NCBI GenBank assembly: GCA_022496185.1
Contig: WTXG01000129.1
Span: forward strand, 1-64,000
Direction of reading: 5' to 3'
Source of the DNA: Multifurca ochricompacta
Taxonomy: Eukaryota > Basidiomycota > Agaricomycetes > Russulales > Russulaceae
Length of the DNA: 64,000 bases
Shown here: positions 30,806 to 41,800 of the stretch, one piece after another
Layout of the letters: every line of letters starts with the position of its first letter
How positions within the stretch are numbered: position 1 is the stretch's first letter
The notes under the pieces: generated by a model
The model's input: only the letters and a program-made list of their open reading frames with translations
What the model was told of the DNA's origin: nothing
Databases searched by the model: none
Made by a program: the position numbers and the translations under genes

Positions 30806-33800
30806 TTAACTGTTCTTGGGCGCTTGGGGATGTCGTAAATGGAACTCCACAATCAGATCCGGGGCAGAGATATCCCTGGCTGGTTCCCATGAGTTGTCAG
30901 AGTCTGGGAAACCTTTCCACTTGATCAGGTAATACAACTTGTGCCCTCGGCCTTGTCGCTTGGAGTCTAGAACGCGCTCCACTTCCCATTCTTCTTCACC
31001 GTCGATAAGGTCAGGTGGGGGTCTCGGGAAGTTCTCTCCATGAATGGAGGTTTCCTTGTAAGGGGTCAGAAGCTTGGCATGGAAGACTGGATGGATCTTC
31101 CATTTCGGTGGCAGTTGCAATTCGTAAGAGACGTCTGACAGCTTCCTTGTGATTTGGAAGGGTCCGTGGTGTCGGGGCGCTAATTTGGCCGAGGGGTGTG
31201 ACGTGTGAATATTCCTACCCTCGAGCCACACCCAGTCATTGGTCTGATAAGGTGTGAATGTGCTTGGCTGTGCTGCCAGAAGCTGTTGCGCCTTTACCAG
31301 ATTCTCATTGGCTGATTGTCGCAGCTCTTCCCATTGGCCGATCCGTTCGGTTACTGACGGGACGTTGATGGGCTTCTCTGTCCATGTGGTATGTGGAGTC
31401 CAGCCCATGATAAGGGAGAAAGGGGTGGATTTTGTCGTCCCATTGGGCCATGAATTGTGAGCGAATTCTGCGGTCAACAGCCATTCTGCCCAATCGTCTT
31501 GCCTGCCGTTGCACCAAAACCGGAGATACTGTTCCAACCATTGGTTCATCCGTTCCGACTGTCCGTCTGTCTGTGGATGGTATGCTGTCGAGATATTCTG
31601 CGTGATGTCCAGTGTCTTGCATAAGGTTCTTGCAAATGCCGATGTAAAACGGGTATCTCGGTCAGAGATGATCTTTTTAGGGAGTCCGTAATGACAGTAG
31701 ACGTGGTTCAGGTATAGTCTCGCCACTCCTTCAGCTGTGATAGTTTCGTTGCAGGGAATGAAGAGGGCCGCTTTGGAACAATCATGGTCTGTGATTGTAA
31801 GGATAGTGTCGAAGCCTTGTGATTTGGGCAGCTTGACAATGAAGTCCATGGCGATGGTCTGGAAAGGAGTCGATGTACTGGGAGTAATGGGAAGCATTGG
31901 TGGGGCTTTTGGGTGCGTGTTCACCTTGTTTGCTTGACATGATGCGCATCCTCGTACGTAGCTCTCAATGTCTTTTTTCATATTGGGCCACCAATAGTCT
32001 CTTTTGGTCAGGGCATAAGTGTTGGCAATGCCTGGATGGCCAGCGGAGGGGAGGTCGTGATGAAAATGGATCACCCCCCTCTTAATGTTGTCACCACCGG
32101 TGACAACGAGTCGATCTCCATCTTTCCACCAAAGACCGCTGATTTCTTTTAAATTGTGAGCATCAGCCCATGAACGACACAGGTCTTGGTTCATGTTTTG
32201 GGAAACTTGTGCCCAAAGGTCCATATCATGGAGACTGACAATGGCCGTCTTGGCAAATACCTCTTCTGGGAGGACAGTGATGTCGTTATTGTCGTCTTCC
32301 CCTGTATGCATGTCTGGCCTGCGCGACAATGCATCTGCTCTAGCATTCTGACTCCCAGCAATGTGTTTCAGCGTGAAGTTATATTCTTCTAATTCCAAGA
32401 CTTCTCGTGCTACACGCCGGCTGATCTTGTGGGGTTCCTTCCAGTATAAGAGGTTGGAATGATCAGTGTGAATGATGGTCTTATGAGGGGTGCCTGCCAA
32501 ATAGGGTCGCCAGTGTCGCAACACCTTGACTATGGCTAAAAGCTCCCTATCCCAGATGTCATAGTTCCTTTCAGCAGGGGAGAAGGTTTCGGAATAGTAC
32601 GCCACTGGGTGAAGCACTTGTGCGGCATCTCTCTGATATAATACTGCCCCGTTCGCAAAGTGCGAGGCGTCCACCTCTACTTCAAAGGGGTGGCTCAGAT
32701 CTGGTTGGATAAGTACTGGTTCCGAGCCGACGAGGTCCCTAATCTGTTCAAACGCCTGCTGCTGTGCGGCATCCCAATGCCATGGTACGTCCTTTTTCAG
32801 TAGGTCGTTCAGTGGTCACGCTATGCCTGAAAATCCCTTGACGAATCGTCGGTAAAAGTTACAGAATCCAATGAACGATCGGACATCCTTGACGCAGGTC
32901 GGCACGGGCCACTCCCGGATTCCCTGTACTTTTACGGGATCCATGCGCACTTGTCCTCCTTCCAAGATGACCCCTAGATACTCAACGCTCCGTTGTTCGA
33001 AGGAGCATTTGGCAGGTTTGAGGTAGAGGTCATGTTCATGCAGTATGTCCAGTACCTGATGTATGCGGCGTCGGTGGTGGTCCAAGTCATCTGCAGTGGC
33101 TACTAGAATGTCGTCCATATAAACCACTACTTCTCCTGTGAGAATGAGATCATGGAAGATGTGGTTCATCATGGCCTGGAATGTTGCCGGCGAGTTCATG
33201 AGGCCAAAGAACATAACATTGGGCTCAAACAACCCTTGATTTGTTTTGAACGCCGCTTTGCACTGGTCACCTTCCTTGATCCTGACGTTGTTATAACCCC
33301 ATCGCACGTCCATCTTTGAGAAGAGGGACTTATCCCTCATTGTGTCAATAAGTTCGGAGATGAGCGGTAGGGGGTAAGCGTTTTTCATGGTGTATGAGTT
33401 AATCCACCGATAATCCTGGACTGGTCGCAGCTTGCCATCCTTCTTTTTGATGAAGAAGAAGGGTGAAGCGTACTGCAACTTGGATGGGCGAATATATCCT
33501 TTTGCCAAATGTTCTTCCAGGAACTCTGTCAATGCCACCTGCTCAGACTGGGACAGCGGATAGATTTTGCAATCTATTGCTGTTGGCGTGTCAGGGAGTA
33601 AGTCTATGGCGTGGTCCCATGGTCTGGGAGGTGGAAAACGCTGGGATTCTTCCTCGGAAAACACCTTCCAATGCCGATGGTAGGTACTCGGCACTACATC
33701 GCTGTATGTCTTTTCCACCTGCCCTTGTATTGCCTTTTGGGCTAGTTCCAATGCTTTAGTGGCGTAACAGCGTCCTGGGTCTTCCCTTCCCGTGCTCGTG

Positions 33801-34294
33801 GCTCTTATTATTGGATGTCTGACTGCATAGTCATAACCTATCGACGTGATGATAGTGGGATATGATTCTTTATCCATTGTTGCGTCAGCCCAGTTGATCT
33901 TGGGCTCAAACGCGGCAAGCCATGGATATCCTAAAATAAGATCTTCGTCGCCCAGGTCCGTAATCAGGAAACGAATGTTCTTCACGGTCTCTCCAACCTG
34001 GACCTTCAGATCCGTGTAATGAGTGATTTTTCCAGTGCAGTTGGCTGTTCCATCAATGTTCCAAATGTTCTTTTCCTGGGGAAGTGCCAGCCGTCCCAGG
34101 CCCATTGTTTTGATTAGTCGTGGGTGAATAAAATTGTCTGTGGCTCCGGAGTCCACTAAAATATCTCGATCGGCCGTCCTCTGTGTAGTTTCAAAATGGA
34201 CTGGTATTTTCAATGATTTGAATCGACTAGCATACACAGAGGTAACATGGAGTGCTCGTGCCCAGGCCGATGGGTTTGAGCCTAACAAAAATCC
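30806..34294 (-). pseudogene. pol: Gypsy C pol, single frame with one nonsense codon
   Basis: From the slip site (complement of 34288-34294) the frame runs to 30806 with all domains: protease ILVDSGATDNFIH, RT ([23 protein letters not shown]), RNase H (DASHFANGAVLYQ, HTDHSNLLYW), integrase (HHCC; MDFIVKLPKS; ISDRDTRFTS; HPQTDGQSERMN), GPF, and a chromodomain (EWEVERVLDSKRQGRG). The only interruption is TGA at 32818-32816, where relatives read GIARPLNDLL, again CGA to TGA. It is the best preserved pol after that of E. Confidence 0.92.
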
Positions 34295-35790
34295 TTCTTT
34301 GCAAACGCCTTTTCTACTAGTATGGCGCGCACTTCCTCACTTTCCTTCATCATGTTGGCCCATATATCCTGAGCCTTCTCTTCTTTTGACCGCTTGTCCA
34401 CGGCAGGGGGGTTGTTCTGAACGGGGTGTTCCGGTGCCACCGTGGCGACAGCAACTCGTGCTCCCTTCTTGGGACAGTCCCGGGACATATGTCCCAATGC
34501 TCTGCAACGGAAGCAGCGTCCTTCCTTCATTAGTGTCTGCCGCTCGTCTTCCGTAAGTGCTGCCCGAGCTCGGGCTCGATCTGCAGAGGTATCCATAGCG
34601 CTTGGATCCCTCTGGCCATGTGGTGCGGGCTTTACTCCGAACGCTGCCTTCCACTGGTCTCGGGTCTTTCCTTTTTTGGTGTCAACTCCAAACCTTGTCT
34701 GGAAGTCAAGGTAGTCTTGTTGCTGCCTCCGAGCAGTGTCAACCCAAGTATCCCAGTCGTGGGGGTGATGAAACTGAATAATATTTTTAACAAGGGGGTT
34801 GGGTAAACCTTGTGAAAAGAGGTCTAGCGTTGCCTCTTTGTCCGTGTCATAGCCGGCTCTGTTGGCTAGACTTCTGAACTTGGCAACGTATGCATCAAGT
34901 TCTCCCTTCTCCATTCTGAGGGACTTTAGCTCCCGGGCTGCCTTCTGCTTGGCCTGCCCATCCGTAAAGGCATCCTTAAACCGCTCAGCGATGGTCTCCC
35001 AAAGACCTTCGCTAGTGGTACGACGCCCACTTTCGACTTGTTCATTCAGCCATTCCAGCTGTTCCATGGTCCAGTCGTCAACCGCTTCCCCCCGAATCAG
35101 GGAAAGGAACAGATTGGCTCATTGAAATGGATTGACAATCTGTGGGACGTCATGGTTGAAGTTTTTAAAGGTCGTGAACTCCAACATGAATTTTTGCTTT
35201 GTGAGCAGTCCCCCGTGAACGTTTGGGGAAGCACTCCTGATAATCGTCCGGACGGGGGAGGAATGTTTGGTGGTGCCACCACTGGGGCTGGTGGGGCGGG
35301 GTCTGGGAGCTGGGCGGCAATGGTGGACATGTTCTGGTAAAACGGGGTGACGGTGTCAGTGGATTGTATAGAGATCTGGGGGTTGTCAAAGCAGGGGCTC
35401 TGAACGTGACAACTTCGGGTGCAACTGGGGCTGTAGACGACGCTAATACCAGTGCTTCTTCGCTATGTTCTTCTACGTACTCCTCTGGTTCGGAGTCCGT
35501 GACAATGGCCAGAGGATTTTCTCTCCACGGGCCTAGTCCAAATTCAGGTGGGGCAGGTCTAGTTGTAACCCAAGAGTTTCGACTGTCCGAGTATCGGATA
35601 CAATACCAAACTCTTTTCTCTTCGTCATATTCTACCGTTGGTATCTTCCGTCGTGATAGACGTAGTATCCAAACTCGGACTCGAAATCTTTCCAGGCGGC
35701 AGAGCCAAGTACTTGCTGTGAAAGATTATTCTCGTCTCTGCGTTCGATGAGTTCTTCCCGAAAGAGGGTCTGACTGCGGCTGGAAGCCAC
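34282..35790 (-). pseudogene. gag: Gypsy C gag, frameshifted
   Basis: The open frame begins at GTG (35790) after the primer site, and the ATG equivalent to the E gag start is at 35330 (MSTIAAQLPDPAPP). One base is lost from an A run near 35200 (QSKNS against QSKKF), and the frame is recovered before 35067. The last 261 codons are intact, with the capsid helices and CFRCRALGHMSRDC, and end GAT TTT TGT TAG. An ATG in the 5' part (about 35630) is a CpG transition of the TACGACG of relatives. Confidence 0.88.
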
Positions 35791-35796
35791 TGTGCG

Positions 35797-35807
35797 AGAC
35801 TCGACTT
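35797..35807 (-). other. Gypsy C self-primer binding site
   Basis: The minus-strand AAGTCGAGTCT is two bases from the LTR end at 35810. It complements 36041-36031, the predicted RNA start, which lies 34 bp after TATATAAG (36075-36068, minus). Confidence 0.8.
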
Positions 35808-35809
35808 GA

Positions 35810-36386
35810 TGTTACGTCCGGTGCGGACGTTCTGCACGACTTGTGCGACAACTTCGTTCGTATGTTCAGATAAGAGGCCAATAAGACCTCTTGGAGTATG
35901 AGTGGATGAGTCAAAGTCAACGGGGCTGTTCCCGAGTGACAATGTTAAGTGGAAAGTGCCCAAAGCACTGAGACGATCGAGTCAGAGGTTTCAAGGGGAG
36001 GTCCAGAAGACAAACACCGATGTATTCAATAAGTCGAGTCTGAGGTCTACATTGTAGTTACAGCGGACTTATATACGTAATCGAATGGGCGTCTATAAGA
36101 TAAGAGAACGGAGTCATATGGGCCCAATATACGAAAGCGAAGGGCGTAAAGCCTAGCTTCTGATAGGGAACTAAGTAAGTGTCCGGTCGTACGATAAGGG
36201 ATAAGAGATAAGGAGTCAATCATAGACAAAGCGAGGCAAACAGAGACAAAGTCAATCACGGGGAAGGAAGTAAAGCACGTGACGGATCCCACGATGGAGA
36301 CGTGATCTGGTAGTGCAGGGTAGGCGGCAAGGAGGGGTCGTCGTTGGGTAAGAAGAAAAAGACAGGAAGAGACGGGGTTCGTAACA
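35810..36386 (-). repeat. Gypsy C 5' LTR
   Basis: This intact 577 bp LTR is the partner of 27302-29504. It contains the TATA box at 36075-36068 and the predicted transcript start at 36041 on the minus strand. Confidence 0.95.
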
Positions 36387-36391
36387 GAACC

Positions 36392-37406
36392 GCACCCAAA
36401 CGATCTATTGGGTATGGAACTGGACAATGAGGTCCCCGAATTCCCTTTCTTCGCAAACAACCCGAACTCATCGATGTACTTTCCACTCGAGATCACTATG
36501 GTGGATGGAACCACGGCCATAGCTAAGTACATCTTTTATACCAACAGAGGCATGGATGTAGCAGGCTGTATGAAGAAGAATGGCCCTGTTTATGGGGCCC
36601 CTGTGTATTTGGAGGAGAGGTATACTGGATGCCTTCACCATACGATGAGCGATGAGCAGCTCGGTCACTTGGCTGCCGAAGATTCCCGGGCGTTTGCCAT
36701 CGATGAAGTAATGAACGACATGCGACTCCCACGTCTCAAAGCCGAGGTGATGAGACTGCGTAAGAACCTGACGCTGTGCACGACACTCAATAAACAGTAT
36801 AAAGAACATGCGAAGATGATGACGAGGTTGACCAGTGGAATGTTCCAGGTCAAGCAGGAGCTGACGGAGATCAGGAAGAGATTGGAGATTGGAGACGCGT
36901 ACCAGACCATTGCAGAAAGGTACGCGGACACTTATGCGCGACCCCTCCCCCCACAGTTGTTGGGAGCTGCCCCAACACTTTTGCTGAATCGGTTCGAGAT
37001 GCCACGTATGCATGAAAACCCCCGCGGGGAGACATGTTGGTGATGTGACAGTAAATACCACATCAGCTGGAACTGTCCCCTCAATCGCAAGTGGTGCCAC
37101 CACTGTCGCAGCAATTTGCATTGGAGCCGATTTTGCATCTTCCGCCGCATAGGCGTTACCCCGACGATCATCAACCCATCAGGTTGGTGTGGTAAATGTC
37201 TCCGCCACAATGCAGGGCATAGGGAGTTGGACTGCCCTATCCATGATCTCTGTCATTCCTGTGGTCAGCGCGGACCTTATGGATTTCTCCGCACCCACAG
37301 ATGTCCACAAGACTCAGACAAGGAGAACGACACTTTGGACAATCGTAATGTAGCTGATGATTATCTGGAGTTGGTACAAGATGATGACGGTACGAGTCGT
37401 TTCTAG
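36392..37406 (+). pseudogene. Gypsy A third ORF, second part, with one nonsense codon
   Basis: The reading frame continues from 27301 as HPNDLLGMELDNEVPEF. It contains the MYFPLEITMVDG segment and the helical part. TGA at 37041-37043 stands where relatives have CGA (Cys-Trp-Arg-Cys), inside the first zinc knuckle. The frame then continues to 37406 with CHHCRSNLHWSRFC (Arg to His by a CpG-type change), CGKCLRHNAGHRELDC and the fourth cluster. Confidence 0.9.
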
Positions 37407-37437
37407 CCAGGTCTGCTAGAACCAGAAGAGGGGGTGA

Positions 37438-38019
37438 TGTTACGACCCCTGCCGAGCAACCCCATTTTCTTCACCCTCCCCAACACCGACCCCACTTTGC
37501 CACCTACATTACATTTCTTGATCACATCCCCGTCCTGGGATCCGTCACGTGCCCTACTCCCATCCCCATGACTCAGTTTGTATCTGTTGACGTGCTGTTT
37601 GCTTATGATTGCTTTCTTATCTCTTTATCTCCTTATCTTAAGATTGGACACTTACTTAGTACCCTATCAGAAGCTAGGCTTTACGCCGTCCGCTTTCGTA
37701 TATTCGGGCCCACCTGACTCGGTTATCTTATCTATAGATGCCCGTTCGATTACGTATATAAGTCTGCTGTAACTACATTGTAGACTTCAGACTCGACTTA
37801 TTGAATACATTGGTGCTTGTCTTCTGGACACCCCTTTGAACGCTTAACTCAGTTGTCTCAGTACTTCTGGTACTTTCCGCTTAACATTGTCTTCAAGTAC
37901 AGCCTTGTCGACTTTGACTCTTCCCATCTAAACTCCAAGGGATCTCATTGGTCCCTTATCTGATCACGAACGAACGCTGTCACACAAGTCGTGTGGAACG
38001 TCCCACACCGGATGTAACA
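37438..38019 (+). repeat. Gypsy A 3' LTR with preceding polypurine tract
   Basis: This is the 582 bp partner of 14180-14761. AGAAGAGGGGG (about 37425-37434) precedes it, and the duplication ATTAT follows at 38020-38024. Confidence 0.95.
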
Positions 38020-38024
38020 ATTAT

Positions 38025-38166
38025 AGTCACATGACCACTTTCGGATGTATTAGGATCATTAAGTATCTAAGTGATTGTGATTGGCTGCGTTATCTCTGAA
38101 ACGCATGATCACAATCTTATGTCGGACCGATCTCCGGTAGCTCTGTACCGGTACTCTGGTTCAACA
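38025..38166 (-). repeat. Copia 5' LTR, part 2
   Basis: The remaining 142 bp of the split LTR ends GGTTCAACA at 38166. The target copy AGTTC follows at 38167-38171. Confidence 0.95.
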
Positions 38167-38171
38167 AGTTC

Positions 38172-39209
38172 ACCTTTCCGCTTCGACCCCGTCTCTCTTT
38201 CCCACTTTACTCTCTCTCCTACCACCCTGATCAAACAGTAGTTACTTTGTACCAGTAATTGCCGCGCACGCGATTTGGGCACAGCCCTGAAGCGCGAATA
38301 AAATCAATTTCAAATAAAAACACACTGTTCTTGTCAAGCCATGGAAAGGAAATATCCCGGAATATGTGAAAACATCACATGAGAGTATCACATGAAATTT
38401 TATACTGGTAAATTACCAGTGAATTCACCTTCCCATCAGACCCTCTGTAAATTACCAGTAAATTACTGGCCTAGTGTTTGTGCTTGCCGTTTACTTTTAC
38501 ACGTGATCGTTCACCCCAGCGCACATCACCAGATATTGAAATGAATGACATAGTGTGATGTGCTACTTTGGCGGCGTACCGAAATATACCGCAGGGATGA
38601 GTAGGCGGGTACTCACCTGGGATAGCCGAGGAAAAACTCATTAAAATTTAGGACTTGTGTCCGCAGGTGCGATAAGCAAGCAAAGTTATAAGCCTATGGA
38701 CCACGCCCCATGCCCCATGGCGGTGGCAGCACGGACGATCAATGTGCTCTCGGCCAAACAAAGAAAAATGGGGTCACTCAGCGGTGTCCAGCCTCACGTG
38801 GGCGTACCCGTGTCCGGGGGTGGTAGGGGGGAGAAGAGCCATTCAGATATCAAGAGATAAAAGCGGTAGCAAAATCATTTTTACACGGTGGCAGCGGAAC
38901 GAAAAAGTTACTCACGCGGTCGTCCTCACCCCGCATTGTCACTCGGATCAGTGATACTCCCTAACACATCATGCCTCTAGCCCCTACCCTATCTGAGGAG
39001 GCGGCAGGTTCACCACAGACGCACCTGCCCTGACTACAACACATGCTCATTACCCCTCGACCATCATTCGTTCTGTATGTAAACCCTCGCCGTACGCCAT
39101 ACTCTCGAAGATAACTTGCCGCCACACAGCTATTGTAAACTCGACAGCCTCCTCGTCAAGAACCTATGTAATCATTTGATTCAGCATATTCACATATTGA
39201 ATGGTTCAT
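38172..39209. other. Right flank of the nest, intergenic
   Basis: I see no convincing gene. Several ACCAGTAA/TTACTGG motifs lie at 38247-38475, including an inverted pair CCAGTAA-A-TTACTGG near 38455, matching a motif left of the nest. The segment 39060-39209 precedes the 3' end of the RBM25-like gene and would hold its 3' UTR. Confidence 0.5.
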
Positions 39210-41372
39210 TTAAAAACGTACGGGTTCAAGACCCTCTACAAGTTTGGCTGGACTTTTATGGTCTTTGATGTGCTCGATGGCGTACATCACGACGTCGTCG
39301 TCGTCGAGCTCGCCAAGGTATTTAACCATCAACTTTTTCACGAGCGGCTCCAGCTTGCGATCAATCATTTGCTAATGAAAACCCAAAGTCAGCAAGAAGA
39401 AGGGGAAGGATTGGTCGTGAATCGAACGCACCTCAGTGACCGCATCCCACCTGACCTTGGATTTGAACAGCGTTTCTCGTTCGCTCGGAACGGACGCCTT
39501 AATGTGCTCCAAACGCTCCTTCGCCTTCTCGATGTCGTGTGCTGCGCTGAAGTCGAGTAATTGGAGTGGCACTTTGCGCTTCCGTGTTGCCTCTTCTTCC
39601 TCTTCCTCAGCGCCGAACACCCCAGGCGCGGGTGCCTTCTCCTTTGTAGGTGCCGCATCCGCCTTGGGCGCAGCCGTCGAGAGAGAGACATTGAGCCTGA
39701 CAGGCGCACCGTCGTCTAGAAGCATGCCGGCCTTGCGTTGCTCCTCTGCCAGCGCTTGCAATTCATCCATCTGCCGCGCAAGGAATGCCTCACTTTCGCG
39801 TCGCAAGTTCTCGGCTTCTCGAGCTTCGTATGCACGCATTTCGCTGTCTGCAGCCTCCTCTGCGACGAGACGCCGCACGCGCTGAGTGCGCCAGCGCGCG
39901 CGGTCGGTATAGAAGAGCTCGTCTGACTCATCGTCATCCCATATGTCGAGGCGCGCACGCATCTCGCCGCGATCACGCTCTTCGGCTTCACCAGTAGCGC
40001 GGTCACGTGCAATGGCACGCTCGAGGGCTTGAATGCGATTGCGCTCGCGAGGTTCGTAACGGCGTTCGCGCTATAGAAAACCGGGGCTATGTGAGGTGCG
40101 TTTAAGATGTAACAAGTAGGATTACGTACGTCTCGAAACGAATTATCTTCGTCGCGTCTCCTCGCATCCTTTCGTTCCTGCTCGAGCTCCTCGTCCGTTT
40201 TTGTTGTCTTACCAGGAAGCTGGCGTTCATCATCGCGCTCCCGGCTTCCTGCCTTGACAAAGCTGACAGGTTTTGAGAAGCCCTGTTGGGGATCTTGGCC
40301 AAATGCTGTCGATTCGCGAGTCTCGGCAGTCCCCTGGGCCTTTCCCCATTCGCGAACCTTGGGACCACTTGGGGAGGCTACCGCGCTAAGGTTCGGGACG
40401 GCTGCACGAACATCGCGTAATTTCTCGCGTTCGCGCTTGGCCGCCCGTTCGCGAAATTGCGCGATTTCCGAGATGACGAGCCCGCGTTGGGTTTCTGGTA
40501 GGTCGGCTTCTTGAAGATCGTGTAGGTGGGGAGGAATCACGTAGCGTTCTTTATCCAGTAAACCATTATTGGCAGCTTCTTGAGAAACGCGGTTAATGTC
40601 GTTGATGAGCTCAATCACCCGTATCTTGGCTTTCTGCGTCGCTTCTTCGTCCGCCTAATAGAATTTGAGCAGGTCAGAGAGACAGGAAGCCAGACACAAC
40701 ACGGTGATAGGAACACGCTGCAGCCCTTATGACAACATAGACGCATGGCCGGGCAGAGAGATGGACACGCATATACGCCACATGGGCTACAACACGGGAC
40801 TGTTAGACTAGAAGTGTGGTGACGACGCACGTTTGTCTGCATTCGTTGAGCTTGATAAGCCTCAAGGAACATCTTGGTTTTTTCGTCCCCTTTAATCTGC
40901 GGTGGCATTAAATATAAATTTACTGAGTAGGAAATTACGAGGACTCACCAACAATTTCTTGTTCACACAGCCATCCTCCAAGGCAGGCAGTTCAACATTA
41001 TTTAAAAGTGTCGTCGCTCGCAGCGCACCGTCCGGATCCTCAAATTCTGCGAATCCAAAGCCTTGAGGTTTATTGGCAGGTGTGATCAAGCGTTTGAAAG
41101 ACTTGACGTTGCCGCAGGCCTGTGATCCTCTGTAAGTAATGGGAAAAAGATATTGACGAAACGAGACCCACGGAAAGAAGTTCATTCAGAAAAGAGTCGG
41201 TGATGCCACCTGAGATTGAACCGACAAAAAGCGAAATTTGCTTTTGAGCATGCGGAGGGACAAACCCCTGAAGGTGCATTTGCTGCTGCTGTGCAAGAGC
41301 CGATATTGAGGGGCCTTGCCCGTATGACGGCAGAGGAGGACGCAGACCAAGTCCTAGCCGATTGGGCTGCAT
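39210..41372 (-). CDS. RBM25-like splicing factor (RRM plus PWI), six exons
   Basis: Exons on the minus strand: 41372-41172, 41119-40949, 40896-40831, 40654-40130, 40070-39432 and 39371-39210, with GT..AG introns of 52, 52, 176, 59 and 60 bp. The product is 587 residues. Residues about 45-125 form an RRM (RNP2 LFVGSI, RNP1 GFGFAEF, with LLSACGNVKSFKRLITP between them, very like RBM25). Next come INDINRVSQEAANNGLLDKERYVIPPH, typical of the family, then an Arg/Glu-rich central part (RERRYEPRERNR) and a C-terminal PWI domain (LEPLVKKLMVKYLGEL, YAIEHIKDHKSP, residues about 535-587). RBM25 associates with U1 snRNP and affects splice-site choice in the nucleus. The start is the first ATG upstream of the RRM in frame. 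Confidence 0.9.
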
Positions 41373-41709
41373 ATTTTCTGATCTTGATTAGAACCTTTCC
41401 TTTCTGACTTGCTAAATCGCGTGCGTTCACGAACTGAACGGAAATCGTTCATTACGAACTAACATACCTGTTCAATTGCTGACCACAATTCTACGAAAGG
41501 GTATTTGATAAATGGCAGTATCTTCACGGAAATGTTCTTCTAATTCGGTGGTTATGAGGTGGATTCAGGCCCGCGACCAACAATGAAGATGAGGAGACGA
41601 TGAACGATGACGACGCAGCCAAGCAAGAGCAAGACGACACAAGTTTTCGGGTTTCGGTTTTCGGTTACTTAAAATGATATTGATAATACTCATGACATTT
41701 CTATGGCAT

Positions 41710-41800
41710 GGCAATATGGCCGAGCGGTCTAAGGCGCTGGAATCAGGTTCTTTCCCTAATCCAGTCCGAAAGGGCGTGGGTTCGAATCCCACTGTTGTCA
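41710..41800 (+). tRNA. tRNA-Leu(CAG) with an 11-nt intron
   Basis: The acceptor stem GGCAATA pairs with TGTTGTC (two GU pairs), with discriminator A41800. The D arm is GGCCGAGCGGTC, the anticodon stem CTGGA/TCCAG (41737-41741, 41760-41764), the anticodon CAG at 41744-41746 with U before it, a class II variable arm, and the T arm GTGGG-TTCGAAT-CCCAC. The anticodon loop is 18 nt, so an 11-nt intron (41748-41758) after position 37 restores a 7-nt loop. A T5 run (41803-41807) follows as Pol III terminator. Confidence 0.95.

Larger units (their letters stand above)
27302..36386 (-). mobile_element. Gypsy C: chromodomain Ty3/Gypsy element on the minus strand, inserted in the third ORF of A
   Basis: The LTRs are 35810-36386 (5') and 27302-29504 (3', split by the Tc1 foldback). 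The target duplication is GAACC (27297-27301 and 36387-36391). Pol is one frame with a single CGA to TGA stop, and the third ORF likewise has a single such stop. Gag has small frameshifts. Its closest relative in the window is D. Confidence 0.96.
14180..38019 (+). mobile_element. Gypsy A: chromodomain Ty3/Gypsy element hosting B and C
   Basis: LTRs of 582 bp lie at 14180-14761 and 37438-38019, with target duplication ATTAT. Its coding sequence is interrupted by gypsy B (in pol at 19407) and gypsy C (in the third ORF at 27301). Without these it would be about 7.5 kb. Its LTR start (TGTTACGACCCCTGCC) separates it from D/C and from E, while gag, pol and third ORF are homologous throughout. Confidence 0.96.
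1132..38166 (-). mobile_element. Ty1/Copia LTR retrotransposon, outer shell of the nest
   Basis: The element has 348 bp LTRs of TG..CA type and a 5 bp target-site duplication AGTTC at 1127-1131 and 38167-38171. Removing the inserted gypsy D and gypsy A and their duplications leaves about 6034 bp of Copia sequence. It is read on the minus strand: 5' LTR (38166-38025 plus 14179-13974), primer site, repeat-rich leader, gag, protease, integrase, RT and RNase H, polypurine tract, 3' LTR. The domain order (integrase before RT) defines Ty1/Copia. It is the oldest element of the nest, because everything else in 1132-38166 is inserted in it. Confidence 0.96.

Noticed and set aside
14180..38019. Classical RIP (CpA to TpA) as the cause of decay
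   Set aside because: The differences I see between LTR pairs are at CpG, and coding relics are not AT-enriched. CpG deamination explains them better.
39436..39885. 149-codon plus-strand frame opposite the RBM25-like gene
   Set aside because: It is antisense to a well-supported coding exon with an RRM/PWI family match and is caused by codon bias there.
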